Notes: a model not told the origin generated them from the letters alone. 64,000 nt of DNA from KACC-23026 sp963829575 (GCA_963829575.1 CAWHJF010000016.1:496001-560000), one strand, 5' to 3'. Positions 34,589 through 43,835 are shown, counted from the stretch's first letter. Numbers and translations are program-made.

Positions 34589-35017
34589 ATGTCAGAAGCA
34601 AATGCTCAAAACCAATCAAATGATGAAGTGTTGTCCTCTCAAGAGAAACGCGATGTCATTGATCAGCTGTTAAATCCTGAAGTCCAGGAATCCCTTACTG
34701 CTCTCGTTGACAACCTGCCAAAGCTCACTGAATTAGTAAATCTTATGATGGCAAGTTACGACACCGTTAAATCGATTGCAACAGATGAGGTCTTCAAAAA
34801 CGACACAGTAAGTGCCATTTCAGAAGTCTTTACCCCAGTAGTCGGTTCTGTCAAAAAAGTGGCTGCGACCGCTATTGAAGCGAAAGATAAGGCGGAGGCA
34901 AGTCATGAAACGATCGGTCTTTTTGGTCTTCTTAAATTGATTAAAGACCCTCAGGCTCAGAAATTATTCCGTTTCGCACAAGCGTATCTTGAAATCGCGA
35001 ATCGCAACGAAAAATAA
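34589..35017 (+). CDS. yjlC: DUF1641 protein, YjlC-like
   Basis: A 142-residue mostly helical, soluble protein with the DUF1641 core (ETIGLFGLLKLIKDPQAQKLFRFAQAYLEIA). In B. subtilis the homologue yjlC is cotranscribed with ndh, and here ndh follows 36 bp downstream. The biochemical role is unknown; it may modulate the NADH dehydrogenase, which is inference. AAAAGGAGA precedes the ATG at 34589. Confidence 0.88.
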   Translation: MSEANAQNQSNDEVLSSQEKRDVIDQLLNPEVQESLTALVDNLPKLTELVNLMMASYDTVKSIATDEVFKNDTVSAISEVFTPVVGSVKKVAATAIEAKDKAEASHETIGLFGLLKLIKDPQAQKLFRFAQAYLEIANRNEK

Positions 35018-35053
35018 GTAATAGAGAAACTAATAAAAGGACGGAGGATATCT

Positions 35054-36235
35054 ATGTCAAAACATATCGTCATCTTAGGAGCCGGTTATGGTGGTCTTCT
35101 TACAGCATTGTCTGCTCGCAACTATTTAAGTCCTGAAGAGGCCTACATTACTGTTGTAAACCAATATCCATCTCATCAAATTATTACGGAATTGCATCGC
35201 CTTGCTGCTGGAAATGTGGAAGAAAAAGCGGTATCTCTTTCACTTGAGAAACTTTTCAAAGGAAAGAACATTGACCTTAAAATCGCAAAAGTGGACAAAT
35301 TTGACGTTGAAAAGAAAGCTATTTCGCTATCCGATCAATCCACTTTAGATTACGACTATCTTGTTGTCGGACTTGGTAGCGTGACTGCCTATTTTGGTAT
35401 CCCAGGGCTCGAAGAACATAGTTTCGTCTTGAAATCTGCAGAAGATGCCCTTAAAATCCACAATCATGTGGAACATCGCATTCGCAGCTACGCTGAAAGT
35501 GGCAACAAAGCCGATGCGACGATCTTAATCGGTGGTGGCGGTTTAACAGGTATTGAACTGGTTGGTGAACTTGCTGACGTTCTTCCAGGCCTCTGCAAAA
35601 AATATGGTGTCCAATACGAAGACATCACGCTCTCTCTTGTTGAAGCTGGTCCTAAAGTTCTCCCTGTTCTTCCAGATGATCTCATCGCACGTGCTCAAGC
35701 AAGCCTTGAAAAACGCGGTGTGAACTTCATTACAGGCGTTCCTGTTACAAAGGTAGAAGGTAATGTGGTAGACCTTAAAGACGGTTCACAAGTTGAAACC
35801 AACACATTTGTCTGGACCGGTGGTGTACAAGGAAATCCGCTTGTTGGCGAATCCGGACTTGAAGTCAACCGTGGTCGCGCAACAGTAAACGAAAACTTAC
35901 AATCCGCTTCCCACAAAGACGTGTTCGTTGTAGGTGACAGCGCCGTCGCATTCCCTAAAGGTGGCGAACGTCCATATCCACCAACAGCTCAGAACTCTTG
36001 GCAAATGGGTGAACTCGTCGGTTACAACCTCTTTGCTTTAATGAACGGAAAAACCATGGAAGAGTTTAACCCAGTGGATTCCGGAACACTTGCTAGCCTT
36101 GGTCGCAAAGATGCGGTAGCAATTGTGGGCGGACACAAAACGCCGCTTAAAGGGATGCCTGCTTCCCTTATGAAAGAAGCGAGCAACATCCGCTACTTAA
36201 CGCACATCAAAGGCTTGTTCGCACTCGCATATTAA
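35054..36235 (+). CDS. ndh: NADH dehydrogenase, type II (Ndh/YjlD)
   Basis: A 393-residue single-subunit NADH:quinone oxidoreductase that passes electrons to menaquinone without pumping protons. The FAD site is GAGYGGLLTALSAR, the NADH site GGGGLTGIELVGELAD, and the FAD contact VVGDSAVAFP. The C-terminal amphipathic part (MKEASNIRYLTHIKGLFA) binds the membrane face. It is in an operon with yjlC; a strong terminator follows. Length matches B. subtilis Ndh. Confidence 0.95.
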   Translation: MSKHIVILGAGYGGLLTALSARNYLSPEEAYITVVNQYPSHQIITELHRLAAGNVEEKAVSLSLEKLFKGKNIDLKIAKVDKFDVEKKAISLSDQSTLDYDYLVVGLGSVTAYFGIPGLEEHSFVLKSAEDALKIHNHVEHRIRSYAESGNKADATILIGGGGLTGIELVGELADVLPGLCKKYGVQYEDITLSLVEAGPKVLPVLPDDLIARAQASLEKRGVNFITGVPVTKVEGNVVDLKDGSQVETNTFVWTGGVQGNPLVGESGLEVNRGRATVNENLQSASHKDVFVVGDSAVAFPKGGERPYPPTAQNSWQMGELVGYNLFALMNGKTMEEFNPVDSGTLASLGRKDAVAIVGGHKTPLKGMPASLMKEASNIRYLTHIKGLFALAY

Positions 36236-36260
36236 TTGCATATAAAGAGGCAGACTTAGA

Positions 36261-36306
36261 AGGGTCTGACTCCCTCATGGTGATTTTGAGGGGGCAGACC
36301 CTTTTT
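36261..36306 (+). terminator. Terminator of yjlC-ndh
   Basis: AGGGTCTG-A-C-T-CCCTCA pairs with TTGAGGG-G-GCAGACCCT and is followed by TTTTT. Confidence 0.85.
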
Positions 36307-36385
36307 CAGTGCAATGCGGGCTTGTTTGCGTTACTATTATTTTGAAATCAAAACTTTTTAGATCTACGAAAGCGAGGGCAATGAG

Positions 36386-37378
36386 ATGGCAGAAGCGTTT
36401 AAGGCATTTGTCGTAAACAAAACGGATGATCATTTTTCCGCTGAATTGAAAACGCTTAACAAATTGGACTTACCTGATCAAGGGGTCTTAATTGAAGTAC
36501 GCTATTCTGGTGTTAATTATAAGGACGGGCTGGCAAGCATTCCGAACGGTAAAATTATCGCCCATTATCCGCTCGTACCGGGCATTGATCTCGCGGGTGT
36601 TGTCGTGGAATCCAATGACGACCGATACAAGCCTGGTGATGAAGTCCTTGCCACAAGTTATGAAATTGGGGTCTCCCATTCTGGTGGCTATAGTGAATAT
36701 GCACGAATTCCGGCGGATTGGTTGGTTCCCCTTCCAAATGGTCTTTCACTAAAAGAAGCGATGATCATTGGAACCGCTGGCTTCACTGCTGCCCTTTCTG
36801 TCCAGCGCCTAGAACAAAGCGGTGTCACTCCTGATAAAGGACCCATTTTGGTCACTGGTGCAACAGGTGGTGTTGGGAGCCTCGCGATTTCAATGCTTGC
36901 AAAAAAAGGCTATCAAGTTGTAGCGAGTACCGGGAAGGTTTCTGCTCATGACTATCTGCGGGAGCTAGGTGCATTGGAAGTAATTAGCCGTGAAGCGGTT
37001 GTGCCTGAAAAAATTCGTCCGATGGATCAACAACTATGGGCCGGAGCGGTGGATCCGGTTGGCGGCGAGACACTGGCTGCCATTTTAAGTCGCCTTCAAT
37101 ATGGTGGGGCGGTTGCGGTGAGTGGCCTGACCGGCGGCACCCATGTACCAACCACAGTCTTCCCTTTTATCTTAAGAGGCATCAAATTGTTGGGCATTGA
37201 CTCCGTCTATTGCCCAATGGAAGAACGCGCACCACTATGGTCGCGCATTGCGACGGACCTTAAGCCTGACCACTTGGAAAATGCGATTGATCAGGTGGTT
37301 GGTTTAGATGGCCTGCCAGACGTTTTGGCTCGCATTCTACGCGGTGAAGCCAAAGGTAGGACCATTGTGGAACTGTAA
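36386..37378 (+). CDS. YhdH/YhfP family quinone oxidoreductase (acrylyl-CoA reductase type)
   Basis: A 330-residue zinc-free medium-chain dehydrogenase. N-terminal GroES-like part with YSGVNYKDGLA and VPGIDLAGVV; Rossmann part with the NADPH site TGATGGVGSLAISML and SGLTGG. The family (AcuI, YhdH, YhfP) reduces acrylyl-CoA or quinones with NADPH; the substrate here is not shown. A short spacer separates it from ndh, but the terminator between them indicates separate transcription. Its own terminator follows at 37404. Confidence 0.9.
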   Translation: MAEAFKAFVVNKTDDHFSAELKTLNKLDLPDQGVLIEVRYSGVNYKDGLASIPNGKIIAHYPLVPGIDLAGVVVESNDDRYKPGDEVLATSYEIGVSHSGGYSEYARIPADWLVPLPNGLSLKEAMIIGTAGFTAALSVQRLEQSGVTPDKGPILVTGATGGVGSLAISMLAKKGYQVVASTGKVSAHDYLRELGALEVISREAVVPEKIRPMDQQLWAGAVDPVGGETLAAILSRLQYGGAVAVSGLTGGTHVPTTVFPFILRGIKLLGIDSVYCPMEERAPLWSRIATDLKPDHLENAIDQVVGLDGLPDVLARILRGEAKGRTIVEL

Positions 37379-37403
37379 GATTAAGATTGACGAGAATGCG
37401 GAA

Positions 37404-37438
37404 AGAGGCTTCCCTAGCGTGGGAAGCCTCTTTGTTTG
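37404..37438 (+). terminator. Terminator of the YhdH-like gene
   Basis: The perfect stem AGAGGCTTCCC/GGGAAGCCTCT has the loop TAGCGT and is followed by TTGTTTGTT. Confidence 0.85.
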
Positions 37439-37581
37439 TTGAACTATTTGCCGAGTTTTTCGTAATAGTACGCTTCTATTACCATTCTTCTGCCTGTTTT
37501 CATTTGTTTTTTTGATAATAGAACCCCCCATCAATTCCAACCTAGCTCCAGCTTGGCGAAATCGGTGAGCCTTACCTTGCC

Positions 37582-38586
37582 TTACTTCCAATTCTCTGCA
37601 ACAATCTGATACGAACGAGCACGGGCGTCTTGGTCGTAGATATTAGAGGCAATCATGATTTCATCGACGCCGTTTTCCTGAACAAACTGATGAAGCTTCC
37701 CACGTACCGTCTCCGGTCCGCCAATAAATGTGTAGCGAAGCGATTGCTCCACATGTGCTTTCTCAACAGCGTTCCAATGCGCGTCCATATTCTCAACAGG
37801 TGGGAGTAACGTACGCGCCGTACCACGAATAATTCCCAAAAAGGATTGATACAAAGAAGTGGCCAAAAACCCAGCTTCTTCATCCGTATCTGCGGCAATG
37901 GCGTTCACGCAAGCCATCGCATAAGGTTCTTTCAAACGCTCGGATGGCGTGAAGCGTTCACGATAAATGGCCAAGGCTTCACTCAACTGTGTAGGTGCAA
38001 AATGGGCGGCAAAGGCAAACGGAAGCCCTAACATTGCTGCCAATTGAGCGCTATACGTGCTTGAGCCTAGTAACCACATTGGAACGCGCAAGCCTTCGCC
38101 CGGAACAGCGTGGACGCGCTGTGCTTCTGATCGAGGCTCGAAGTAGTCCATCACTTCTTGAACATGACTCGGGAACTCATTAACCGAACCCTTCAAATCA
38201 CGGCGAAGCGCCATAGACGTCAATTGATCGGTACCAGGTGCTCGACCAATCCCCAAATCAATTCGTCCTGGGTAAAGGGACTCCAACGTACCAAATTGCT
38301 CCGCCACAATTAACGGGGCATGGTTCGGGAGCATAATTCCACCAGAACCTACTCGAATTGACTTTGTTCCGCCAGCTAAATAGCCAATCAAAACAGACGT
38401 AGCCGAACTCGCAATCCCCTCCATATTATGATGTTCCGCAACCCAATAACGCGTATACCCAACGTCTTCCACAGACTGAGCGAGTTTCAAACTATTATGA
38501 AACGCATCTTGTGCTGTTTTGCCTTTTAAAATCGGTGCAAGATCCAGCACGGAACGTTTAATCTCTTTTAAATCCTTTGTCGTCAT
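37582..38586 (-). CDS. Luciferase-like (LLM class) flavin-dependent oxidoreductase
   Basis: A TIM-barrel flavin monooxygenase of about 334 residues in the bacterial luciferase family. Typical stretches: SVLDLAPI at the start, YWVAEHHNM, VGSGGIMLPNHAPL and the GRIDLGIGRAPGTD signature. It resembles B. subtilis YceB-type proteins. I place the start at 38586 (MTTKDLKEIKRSVLD) with AGGGATGA in front; ATGs at 38598 and 38634 are possible. The substrate is unknown. It stands 106 bp downstream of hxlR on the same strand, so it could be cotranscribed with it. Confidence 0.88.
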   Translation of the reverse strand: MTTKDLKEIKRSVLDLAPILKGKTAQDAFHNSLKLAQSVEDVGYTRYWVAEHHNMEGIASSATSVLIGYLAGGTKSIRVGSGGIMLPNHAPLIVAEQFGTLESLYPGRIDLGIGRAPGTDQLTSMALRRDLKGSVNEFPSHVQEVMDYFEPRSEAQRVHAVPGEGLRVPMWLLGSSTYSAQLAAMLGLPFAFAAHFAPTQLSEALAIYRERFTPSERLKEPYAMACVNAIAADTDEEAGFLATSLYQSFLGIIRGTARTLLPPVENMDAHWNAVEKAHVEQSLRYTFIGGPETVRGKLHQFVQENGVDEIMIASNIYDQDARARSYQIVAENWK

Positions 38587-38691
38587 ATGTTGTGTCATCC
38601 CTTTTTCAAAAAATTTGGATCCTCTTAAATTCACTTTGTGGCGTCTCAGGATCTTCTTGATCCTCCCCCCACTCTCTCATTAAAAGATACC

Positions 38692-39051
38692 CTAATTGAC
38701 CCCTTTTATTGTAACCTCATCAGAAAGGGTCCCAGAATAGGCCTTTCCCCATTCATACATGGCGTCCAGAATCGGCATCAATTGGACCCCGTGCTCAGTT
38801 AACGAATATTCGACTTTCGGTGGCACAACGGGGTAGACTTCCCGATGAACGATCGCATCGTCTTCTAATTCCCGTAACTGATTAACTAACATCCGTTGTG
38901 TGATGCCTGGAATTAAAGCCTTCAATTCCCCAAACCGTTTGGTCCCTTGTTTGCCTAGATGCCATAAAATCAACATCTTCCATTTTCCTCCAATTACAGA
39001 AAGGGTTAACTCCTTCTCACAATTAAAAACCTTCTCAGCTAATCTTGACAA
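38692..39051 (-). CDS. hxlR: Formaldehyde-responsive activator HxlR
   Basis: A 119-residue winged-HTH protein. With the TTG start at 39051 it begins MSRLAEKVFNCEKELTL, matching B. subtilis HxlR; GGAGGTG lies 6 bp in front. An upstream GTG would use part of that site. The conserved Cys in FNCEKEL is the formaldehyde-sensing one in HxlR (crosslinked to Lys). The divergent hxlAB operon is the known target. The HTH and wing (FGELKALIPGITQRMLVNQLRELE, split by family) are intact. Confidence 0.92.
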   Translation of the reverse strand: MSRLAEKVFNCEKELTLSVIGGKWKMLILWHLGKQGTKRFGELKALIPGITQRMLVNQLRELEDDAIVHREVYPVVPPKVEYSLTEHGVQLMPILDAMYEWGKAYSGTLSDEVTIKGVN

Positions 39052-39092
39052 GCGAAACACCTCCGGATAACAGTGTAACCGAGTTTCAGTCC

Positions 39093-39142
39093 CACAGTAT
39101 ACTTTTTTGCACTATGTATGAAAAATTACAGTACTTTTCCAT
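39093..39142. promoter_or_regulatory. Candidate HxlR direct repeats upstream of hxlA
   Basis: ACAGTATACTTTTTTG (39094) and ACAGTACTTTTCCATT (39128) are imperfect direct repeats 34 bp apart between hxlR and hxlA. B. subtilis HxlR binds two direct repeats in this place. A third partial copy (ACAGTGTAACCG) lies at 39070. Confidence 0.4.
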
Positions 39143-39299
39143 TTTAGACAAATCCTTTAAAATGAAACTTGCGCATCAAAAGTAAGAATCTCTCTTTTTA
39201 TAAGTTAATTGATAATGGGGAAACTTCCCTTGCATTACGTATTATTAAGGGGCATTTTAATTTTGTGCGCCAATCCAATACTTTTAGAGGAGTGACAGC

Positions 39300-39935
39300 A
39301 TGGAACTACAATTAGCACTTGACCTTGTAAACATCCCAGAAGCCATTGAATTGGTCAAAGAAGTTGAAGAACACATTGATATTGTCGAAATCGGAACACC
39401 GGTCGTTATAAATGAAGGGTTAAAGGCTGTTAAAGAAATGAAGCAAGCCTACCCGAACTTAAAAGTTCTCGCTGACTTAAAAGTTATGGATGCAGCAGGC
39501 TATGAAGTCATGAAAGCTTCTGAAGCTGGGGCAGACATTATCACCATTCTTGGGGCTGCTGAAGATGAGTCCATTAAAGGGGCGGTTGAAGAAGCGAAAA
39601 AACAAGGCAAAAAAATCCTTGTCGACATGATCGCCGTCAAAGATCTTGCAACACGAGCTAAAGAAGTCGATGCATTTGGTGTGGATTATATCTGTGTGCA
39701 CACGGGCTACGACCTTCAAGCGGTTGGTCAAAACTCATTTGAAGACCTTAAAACCATCAAGAGTGTTGTCAAGAATGCGAAAACTGCCGTAGCTGGTGGG
39801 ATCAAGCTTGATTCCCTTCCAGAAGTGGTCCAAGCTCAACCGGATCTCGTCATTGTTGGTGGCGGAATCACAGGTCAAGAAGATAAAAAAGCTGCAGCAA
39901 AAGCGATGCAAGAATTAGTCAAACAAGGCTCTTAA
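39300..39935 (+). CDS. hxlA: 3-hexulose-6-phosphate synthase
   Basis: A 211-residue TIM-barrel aldolase that fixes formaldehyde onto ribulose 5-phosphate, the first step of the ribulose monophosphate detoxification path. Family motifs: LALDLVNIPEAIEL, IVEIGTP, LADLKVMDAAGYEV and AVAGGIKLDSLP. AGAGGAGTG precedes the ATG at 39300. It is 3 bp from hxlB, so the two are coupled; HxlR is divergent. It works in the cytoplasm. Confidence 0.96.
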   Translation: MELQLALDLVNIPEAIELVKEVEEHIDIVEIGTPVVINEGLKAVKEMKQAYPNLKVLADLKVMDAAGYEVMKASEAGADIITILGAAEDESIKGAVEEAKKQGKKILVDMIAVKDLATRAKEVDAFGVDYICVHTGYDLQAVGQNSFEDLKTIKSVVKNAKTAVAGGIKLDSLPEVVQAQPDLVIVGGGITGQEDKKAAAKAMQELVKQGS

Positions 39936-39938
39936 GGA

Positions 39939-40502
39939 ATGCCAGCAACTACTTCAGATTTTCTAAAGCAAATTCTTAGTGAATTGGAATCGGCGCCAAG
40001 CGTGCTTTCTGATGAGGAAACCGAAACCTTTGTCAGCGCATTGCTAGAAGCACGTCGTATTTTTGTGGCCGGGGCAGGGCGTTCCGGGTTAATGGCCAAA
40101 GCCTTTGCCATGCGTTTAGGGCATATGGGATTTGATTCCTATGTCATTGGCGAAACCGTAACACCTGGCTATTCAGAGAACGACTTGCTCGTGTTCAGTT
40201 CAGGCTCTGGTGAAACCAAAAGCCTAATTGCGATGGCTGAAAAAGCAGGAAAAATCGGGGGGAAAATGGCTACAGTCACGCTCTCACCGGATTCGACGCT
40301 CGGAAAAGCCGCACATGTCACCGTAACCTTACCAGGCACACCAAAGGAAAACACAAATGAAGCCCGAGGCACCATACAACCAATGGGCTCCCTGTATGAA
40401 CAAACCCTATTATTATTCTACGATGCCGTCATTTTGCGGATCATGGGGAAAAAAGATTTGAACACCGGGCAAATGTTTGGTCGCCACGCGAATCTCGAAT
40501 AG
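39939..40502 (+). CDS. hxlB: 6-phospho-3-hexuloisomerase
   Basis: A 187-residue SIS-domain isomerase that turns hexulose 6-phosphate into fructose 6-phosphate, so fixed formaldehyde enters glycolysis. Motifs: GAGRSGLMAKAFAMRLGHMG, VFSSGSGETKSLIAMAEKA and the C-terminal PMGSLYEQ. The ATG at 39939 sits just after the hxlA stop (TAAGGAATG), so TAAGGA serves as the ribosome site. A strong terminator follows. Confidence 0.95.
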   Translation: MPATTSDFLKQILSELESAPSVLSDEETETFVSALLEARRIFVAGAGRSGLMAKAFAMRLGHMGFDSYVIGETVTPGYSENDLLVFSSGSGETKSLIAMAEKAGKIGGKMATVTLSPDSTLGKAAHVTVTLPGTPKENTNEARGTIQPMGSLYEQTLLLFYDAVILRIMGKKDLNTGQMFGRHANLE

Positions 40503-40511
40503 GAAACAATT

Positions 40512-40560
40512 AGGGACGGATCCTTTGCTTCCACTTAGCAAAAGATCCGTCCCTTCTTTT
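40512..40560 (+). terminator. Terminator of hxlAB
   Basis: AGGGACGGATC-C-TTTGCT and AGCAAA-A-GATCCGTCCCT pair around a 7-nt loop and are followed by TCTTTTTT. Confidence 0.85.
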
Positions 40561-40567
40561 TTAACGT

Positions 40568-40708
40568 TTAAGATTTCGCTTTTTGTTCACCGAGTGTTCG
40601 AAACGCTTTACCGATCAATTCCGTTGTATTTTTTTGATAATCTTCTAGAGCCTTCTGATTCTTTATGTGCGTCTTGTTTTTATTGAAATTCGCAATGACG
40701 ATTTTCAT
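40568..40708 (-). CDS. Small hypothetical protein, 46 aa
   Basis: The ORF starts with ATG at 40708, preceded by GAGGTGAT 6 bp upstream, and ends at TAA 40568, just before the hxlAB hairpin, which could also end this transcript. The product (starting MKIVIANFNKNKTHIKNQKA) is basic, helical and hydrophilic, with no Cys or TM segment. I recognise no family. Its good ribosome site and convergent placement support a real gene. Confidence 0.6.
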   Translation of the reverse strand: MKIVIANFNKNKTHIKNQKALEDYQKNTTELIGKAFRTLGEQKAKS

Positions 40709-41225
40709 AATAGATCACCTCAGATAAATTCTATTATATAGATTGTCCAATTATTCAAAAACGTGATAAGATCTCCTTCATATTAAGGGTAACCTGTGAT
40801 GATTAAGGTGGCCAAAACGGATTATACGAGTTGTATGCTTGAAATGTTATTCGGCATAATGGCATAATCCGAAAAAAGCCATAAAAACCCGTATTCATTG
40901 ACTTGATTGTCGAGTTTCTCATAGAACTGATGTAAGGTCATCTCGAGTTCCACCCTCTCGCCACTATTCATTATGAGGCAAATCAATGAGTCCCATCTCC
41001 TTACGCGTTCTTTTACAAAAAGATTATGCTGAAAAAATGGATTATAGTATCAAAGGTTTTCCTCCCTGACCTTCATAACTAAAAACTTCTCTTTGTCCGG
41101 TTGAAATGATGATCAAAAAGCGCTATCCTTAAATTAGTTAATTAATTAAATTTATTAAGTTGTGAACCGCAACCTTACTCAATAAAATCCAGGTGCTAAC
41201 CCGCACACACAAAGGATGGTGCGCC
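40709..41225. other. Gap between the 46-aa gene and galT, with a weak ORF and an inverted repeat
   Basis: An inverted repeat CGGATTAT (40818-40825) / ATAATCCG (40864-40871) is seen. A 39-codon minus-strand ORF (40822-40941, starting MTLHQFYEKLDNQV) has GAGGGTG in front, but no known family; it may be a remnant. AT-rich DNA at 41130-41170 likely holds the galT promoter. Otherwise I see nothing. Confidence 0.35.
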
Positions 41226-42737
41226 ATGAGCAGTACTCCCTCCGTACATACTCTCATAACAGAATTAATTGAAGCAGCAACAAAGGTCAATCTCATTGAA
41301 GAACCAGATCATATCTATTGTCGGAATCAGTTACTAAATCTTCTCGATCTTGAGGCCTATGTTCAGTCTGAACCTTCTTCCACCGATAAAACCATACCTG
41401 ATCTCTTAGAGGCCCTATTGGCGTATGCCCGATCAGAAGGACTTATTGAAGATCTTTTAAGTGAAAAAGAGCGCTTATCCGCTCAACTCATGAATGTTTT
41501 CGTTCCGCGCCCTTCTACGGTGCAACGAATCTTTTTTGAACGCTATCAAACGTCACCAAAAGAAGCCACGGATTATTTTTATGACTTAAGCATCCACAGT
41601 CATTATATTCAAATGGACCGAATTGAAAAGAATATTGAATTTCAAGCCTCAACAGAATATGGGGATATGGAGATCACGATCAATCTATCTAAGCCGGAAA
41701 AAGATCCGGAACAAATCAAACGGGAACGGGAAATGAAACAAACAAACACGGCCTATCCTAAATGTCTTTTGTGTCGTGAAAATGAAGGCTATGCTGGACG
41801 TGTGGATCATCCCGCACGTTCCAATCACCGAGTCATTCCAATCGCGTTGGATCACGAAAAATGGTATCTGCAATTTTCGCCTTATGTCTATTATAATGAA
41901 CATAGTATTGTCTTTGCTGAAGCGCATCGTGACATGCGGATCGACCGCCATACATTTACCAATCTTTTGGAATTTGTCAGCCAATTCCCTCATTATTTTA
42001 TCGGATCCAATGCAGACCTACCCATTGTCGGTGGATCCATTCTCACCCATGACCACTATCAAGGTGGGCACCATGAGTTTGCCATGATGCGGGCGTCTGA
42101 AGTTGCTCAATTTGACCTCGCCAATCATCCTAACGTTCAAGCTTCGATATTGAAGTGGCCAATGTCTGTGATTCGACTCAAAAGTACGGATAAGAGTGAG
42201 CTGACCAATACGGCAGAGGCTCTTTTAAACTTTTGGCGGGGGTATAGTGATCCTGAAGCGGATGTTTTGGCATTTAGTGGCGAGACGCCACATAATACAA
42301 TCACTCCGATCGCACGGAAGCACGGCAAGACGTATATCTTGGATCTTGTATTGCGCAATAACCGCACAACGGAGGAGCATCCACTCGGACTCTTCCACCC
42401 CCATCAAGACGTCCATCACATCAAAAAAGAAAACATTGGGCTCATTGAGGTGATGGGACTTGCGGTTCTTCCCGCTCGCTTGGAAAAAGAATTGCAAGAG
42501 GTGGAACGCTTTTTGGTGGATCTGCCGAATCAGATCGCCGATTATCATCGACCGTGGGCTGAGGATCTAAAGAAGGTTTATAAGAGTACGCTCTCCGAAG
42601 AAACGGTTTCAGACAGTTTGAAGAAAGCACTCGGCATTCGGTTCACTCGAATTTTAGAAGATGCGGGTGTCTTCAAACAAAGCGCCGCCGGTCGGAACGC
42701 ATTTCAGCGCTTGATTCATCAATTCAATCAATCCTAA
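41226..42737 (+). CDS. galT: UDP-glucose--hexose-1-phosphate uridylyltransferase (Firmicutes type)
   Basis: A 503-residue GalT of the larger Gram-positive family (about 490-510 aa), unlike the short enterobacterial form. It swaps UMP between UDP-glucose and galactose 1-phosphate in the Leloir path. Conserved stretches: FVPRPSTVQRIFFERY, CLLCRENEGYAGR, THDHYQGGHHEF and HNTITPIARK. I start at the ATG at 41226 with AAAGGATGGTG in front; the GTG at 41193 has no site. galM follows 21 bp later, so they are an operon. galK and galE are not in the window. Confidence 0.94.
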   Translation: MSSTPSVHTLITELIEAATKVNLIEEPDHIYCRNQLLNLLDLEAYVQSEPSSTDKTIPDLLEALLAYARSEGLIEDLLSEKERLSAQLMNVFVPRPSTVQRIFFERYQTSPKEATDYFYDLSIHSHYIQMDRIEKNIEFQASTEYGDMEITINLSKPEKDPEQIKREREMKQTNTAYPKCLLCRENEGYAGRVDHPARSNHRVIPIALDHEKWYLQFSPYVYYNEHSIVFAEAHRDMRIDRHTFTNLLEFVSQFPHYFIGSNADLPIVGGSILTHDHYQGGHHEFAMMRASEVAQFDLANHPNVQASILKWPMSVIRLKSTDKSELTNTAEALLNFWRGYSDPEADVLAFSGETPHNTITPIARKHGKTYILDLVLRNNRTTEEHPLGLFHPHQDVHHIKKENIGLIEVMGLAVLPARLEKELQEVERFLVDLPNQIADYHRPWAEDLKKVYKSTLSEETVSDSLKKALGIRFTRILEDAGVFKQSAAGRNAFQRLIHQFNQS

Positions 42738-42758
42738 ACAGAATTGGAGCTAAATTTC

Positions 42759-43799
42759 ATGAAAATCGAACAGAAACACCTCACGATCCAAGACCAGACC
42801 TGGATCGCTTATACGTTGATCAACGATTCGAATATGAGCGTTGAATTGCTTAATTACGGGGGCATTATCACCAAAATTAGAGTACCTGATCAAAACGGAA
42901 CGTCTGAAAACGTGGTACTTGGCTTTAAAAATTATGAAGAGTATTTGACCAACCCACCCTTTTTGGGTGCATTGATCGGTAGAGTAGCCGGTCGGATTCA
43001 AGGCTCCCAATTTGAGCTAAATGGGAAAACTTATTCCCTGCCAATAAATGATGGCGCGAACCACCTACACGGCGGTCCGGAGGGTCTTAATCAAGTGCTT
43101 TGGGAAAGCACGACTTATCAAAATGAACAAGAAATTGGCGTGGTGCTCACCCATCAAAGTCCAAATGGAGCAGGTGGCTATCCTGGTACTCTTGAACTCA
43201 AAGTAACCTATAGCTTGACTCATCAAAATGAACTCTCGATTGCGTATGAGGCGGTCTCAGACCAAGACACGGTACTCACGCTCACCAATCATTCCTATTT
43301 CAATTTAAGCGGAGATCTCAAAACAACGATTAAAAATCATAACGTGACGTTGGATGCCTCACGCTTTGTTGAGTTAGATGACGCGTTGATTCCAACTGGA
43401 ACGATCTTAGAGGTCGACGGTACGCCATTTGATTTCCGTGGTGGACGACGCGTTGAAGACGGCATTGACACTTCTCATCCACAAAATCTAGTGGCAAGCC
43501 ATGGCTATGACCATTTCTTCCTTTTTGATCAAGAAAAAAAGGCAGCGGCAATCGTTGAGGATCCAATAAGTGGAAGAAAAATGACGGTTGAAACCACACA
43601 ACCCGGTGTCGTATTTTACACCTCGAATACATTAGGTGATGGACTTGAGCTTTTGGAGCGACAGTCCGAAGACCACTTAGGGCTCTGTCTCGAAACCCAA
43701 AGCTCACCTGCCTCCTTACATCTCGACGGATTTCCGTCCATCATGCTTAAAAAAGAGGAACGCTACAACCAAAAGACAATCTTTCGGTTTGAAGCCTAA
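42759..43799 (+). CDS. galM: Aldose 1-epimerase (mutarotase)
   Basis: A 346-residue beta-sandwich enzyme that interconverts the alpha and beta anomers of galactose/glucose. The catalytic His and Glu lie in the family motifs NHSYFNLSG (His) and LGLCLETQ (Glu); GRVAGRI, ANHLHGG and HGYDHFF are also typical. The ATG at 42759 has TTGGAG 9 bp in front; an upstream TTG start would use that site as codons. It is cotranscribed with galT and followed by a terminator. Confidence 0.94.
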   Translation: MKIEQKHLTIQDQTWIAYTLINDSNMSVELLNYGGIITKIRVPDQNGTSENVVLGFKNYEEYLTNPPFLGALIGRVAGRIQGSQFELNGKTYSLPINDGANHLHGGPEGLNQVLWESTTYQNEQEIGVVLTHQSPNGAGGYPGTLELKVTYSLTHQNELSIAYEAVSDQDTVLTLTNHSYFNLSGDLKTTIKNHNVTLDASRFVELDDALIPTGTILEVDGTPFDFRGGRRVEDGIDTSHPQNLVASHGYDHFFLFDQEKKAAAIVEDPISGRKMTVETTQPGVVFYTSNTLGDGLELLERQSEDHLGLCLETQSSPASLHLDGFPSIMLKKEERYNQKTIFRFEA

Positions 43800-43800
43800 A

Positions 43801-43835
43801 AAGAGGGTGTCCATCGTTGGACACCCTCTTCTGCT
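43801..43835 (+). terminator. Terminator of galT-galM
   Basis: The perfect stem AAGAGGGTGTCCA/TGGACACCCTCTT has a TCGT loop, 2 bp after the galM stop. The T run after it is interrupted (CTGCTTAGTT). Confidence 0.75.
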
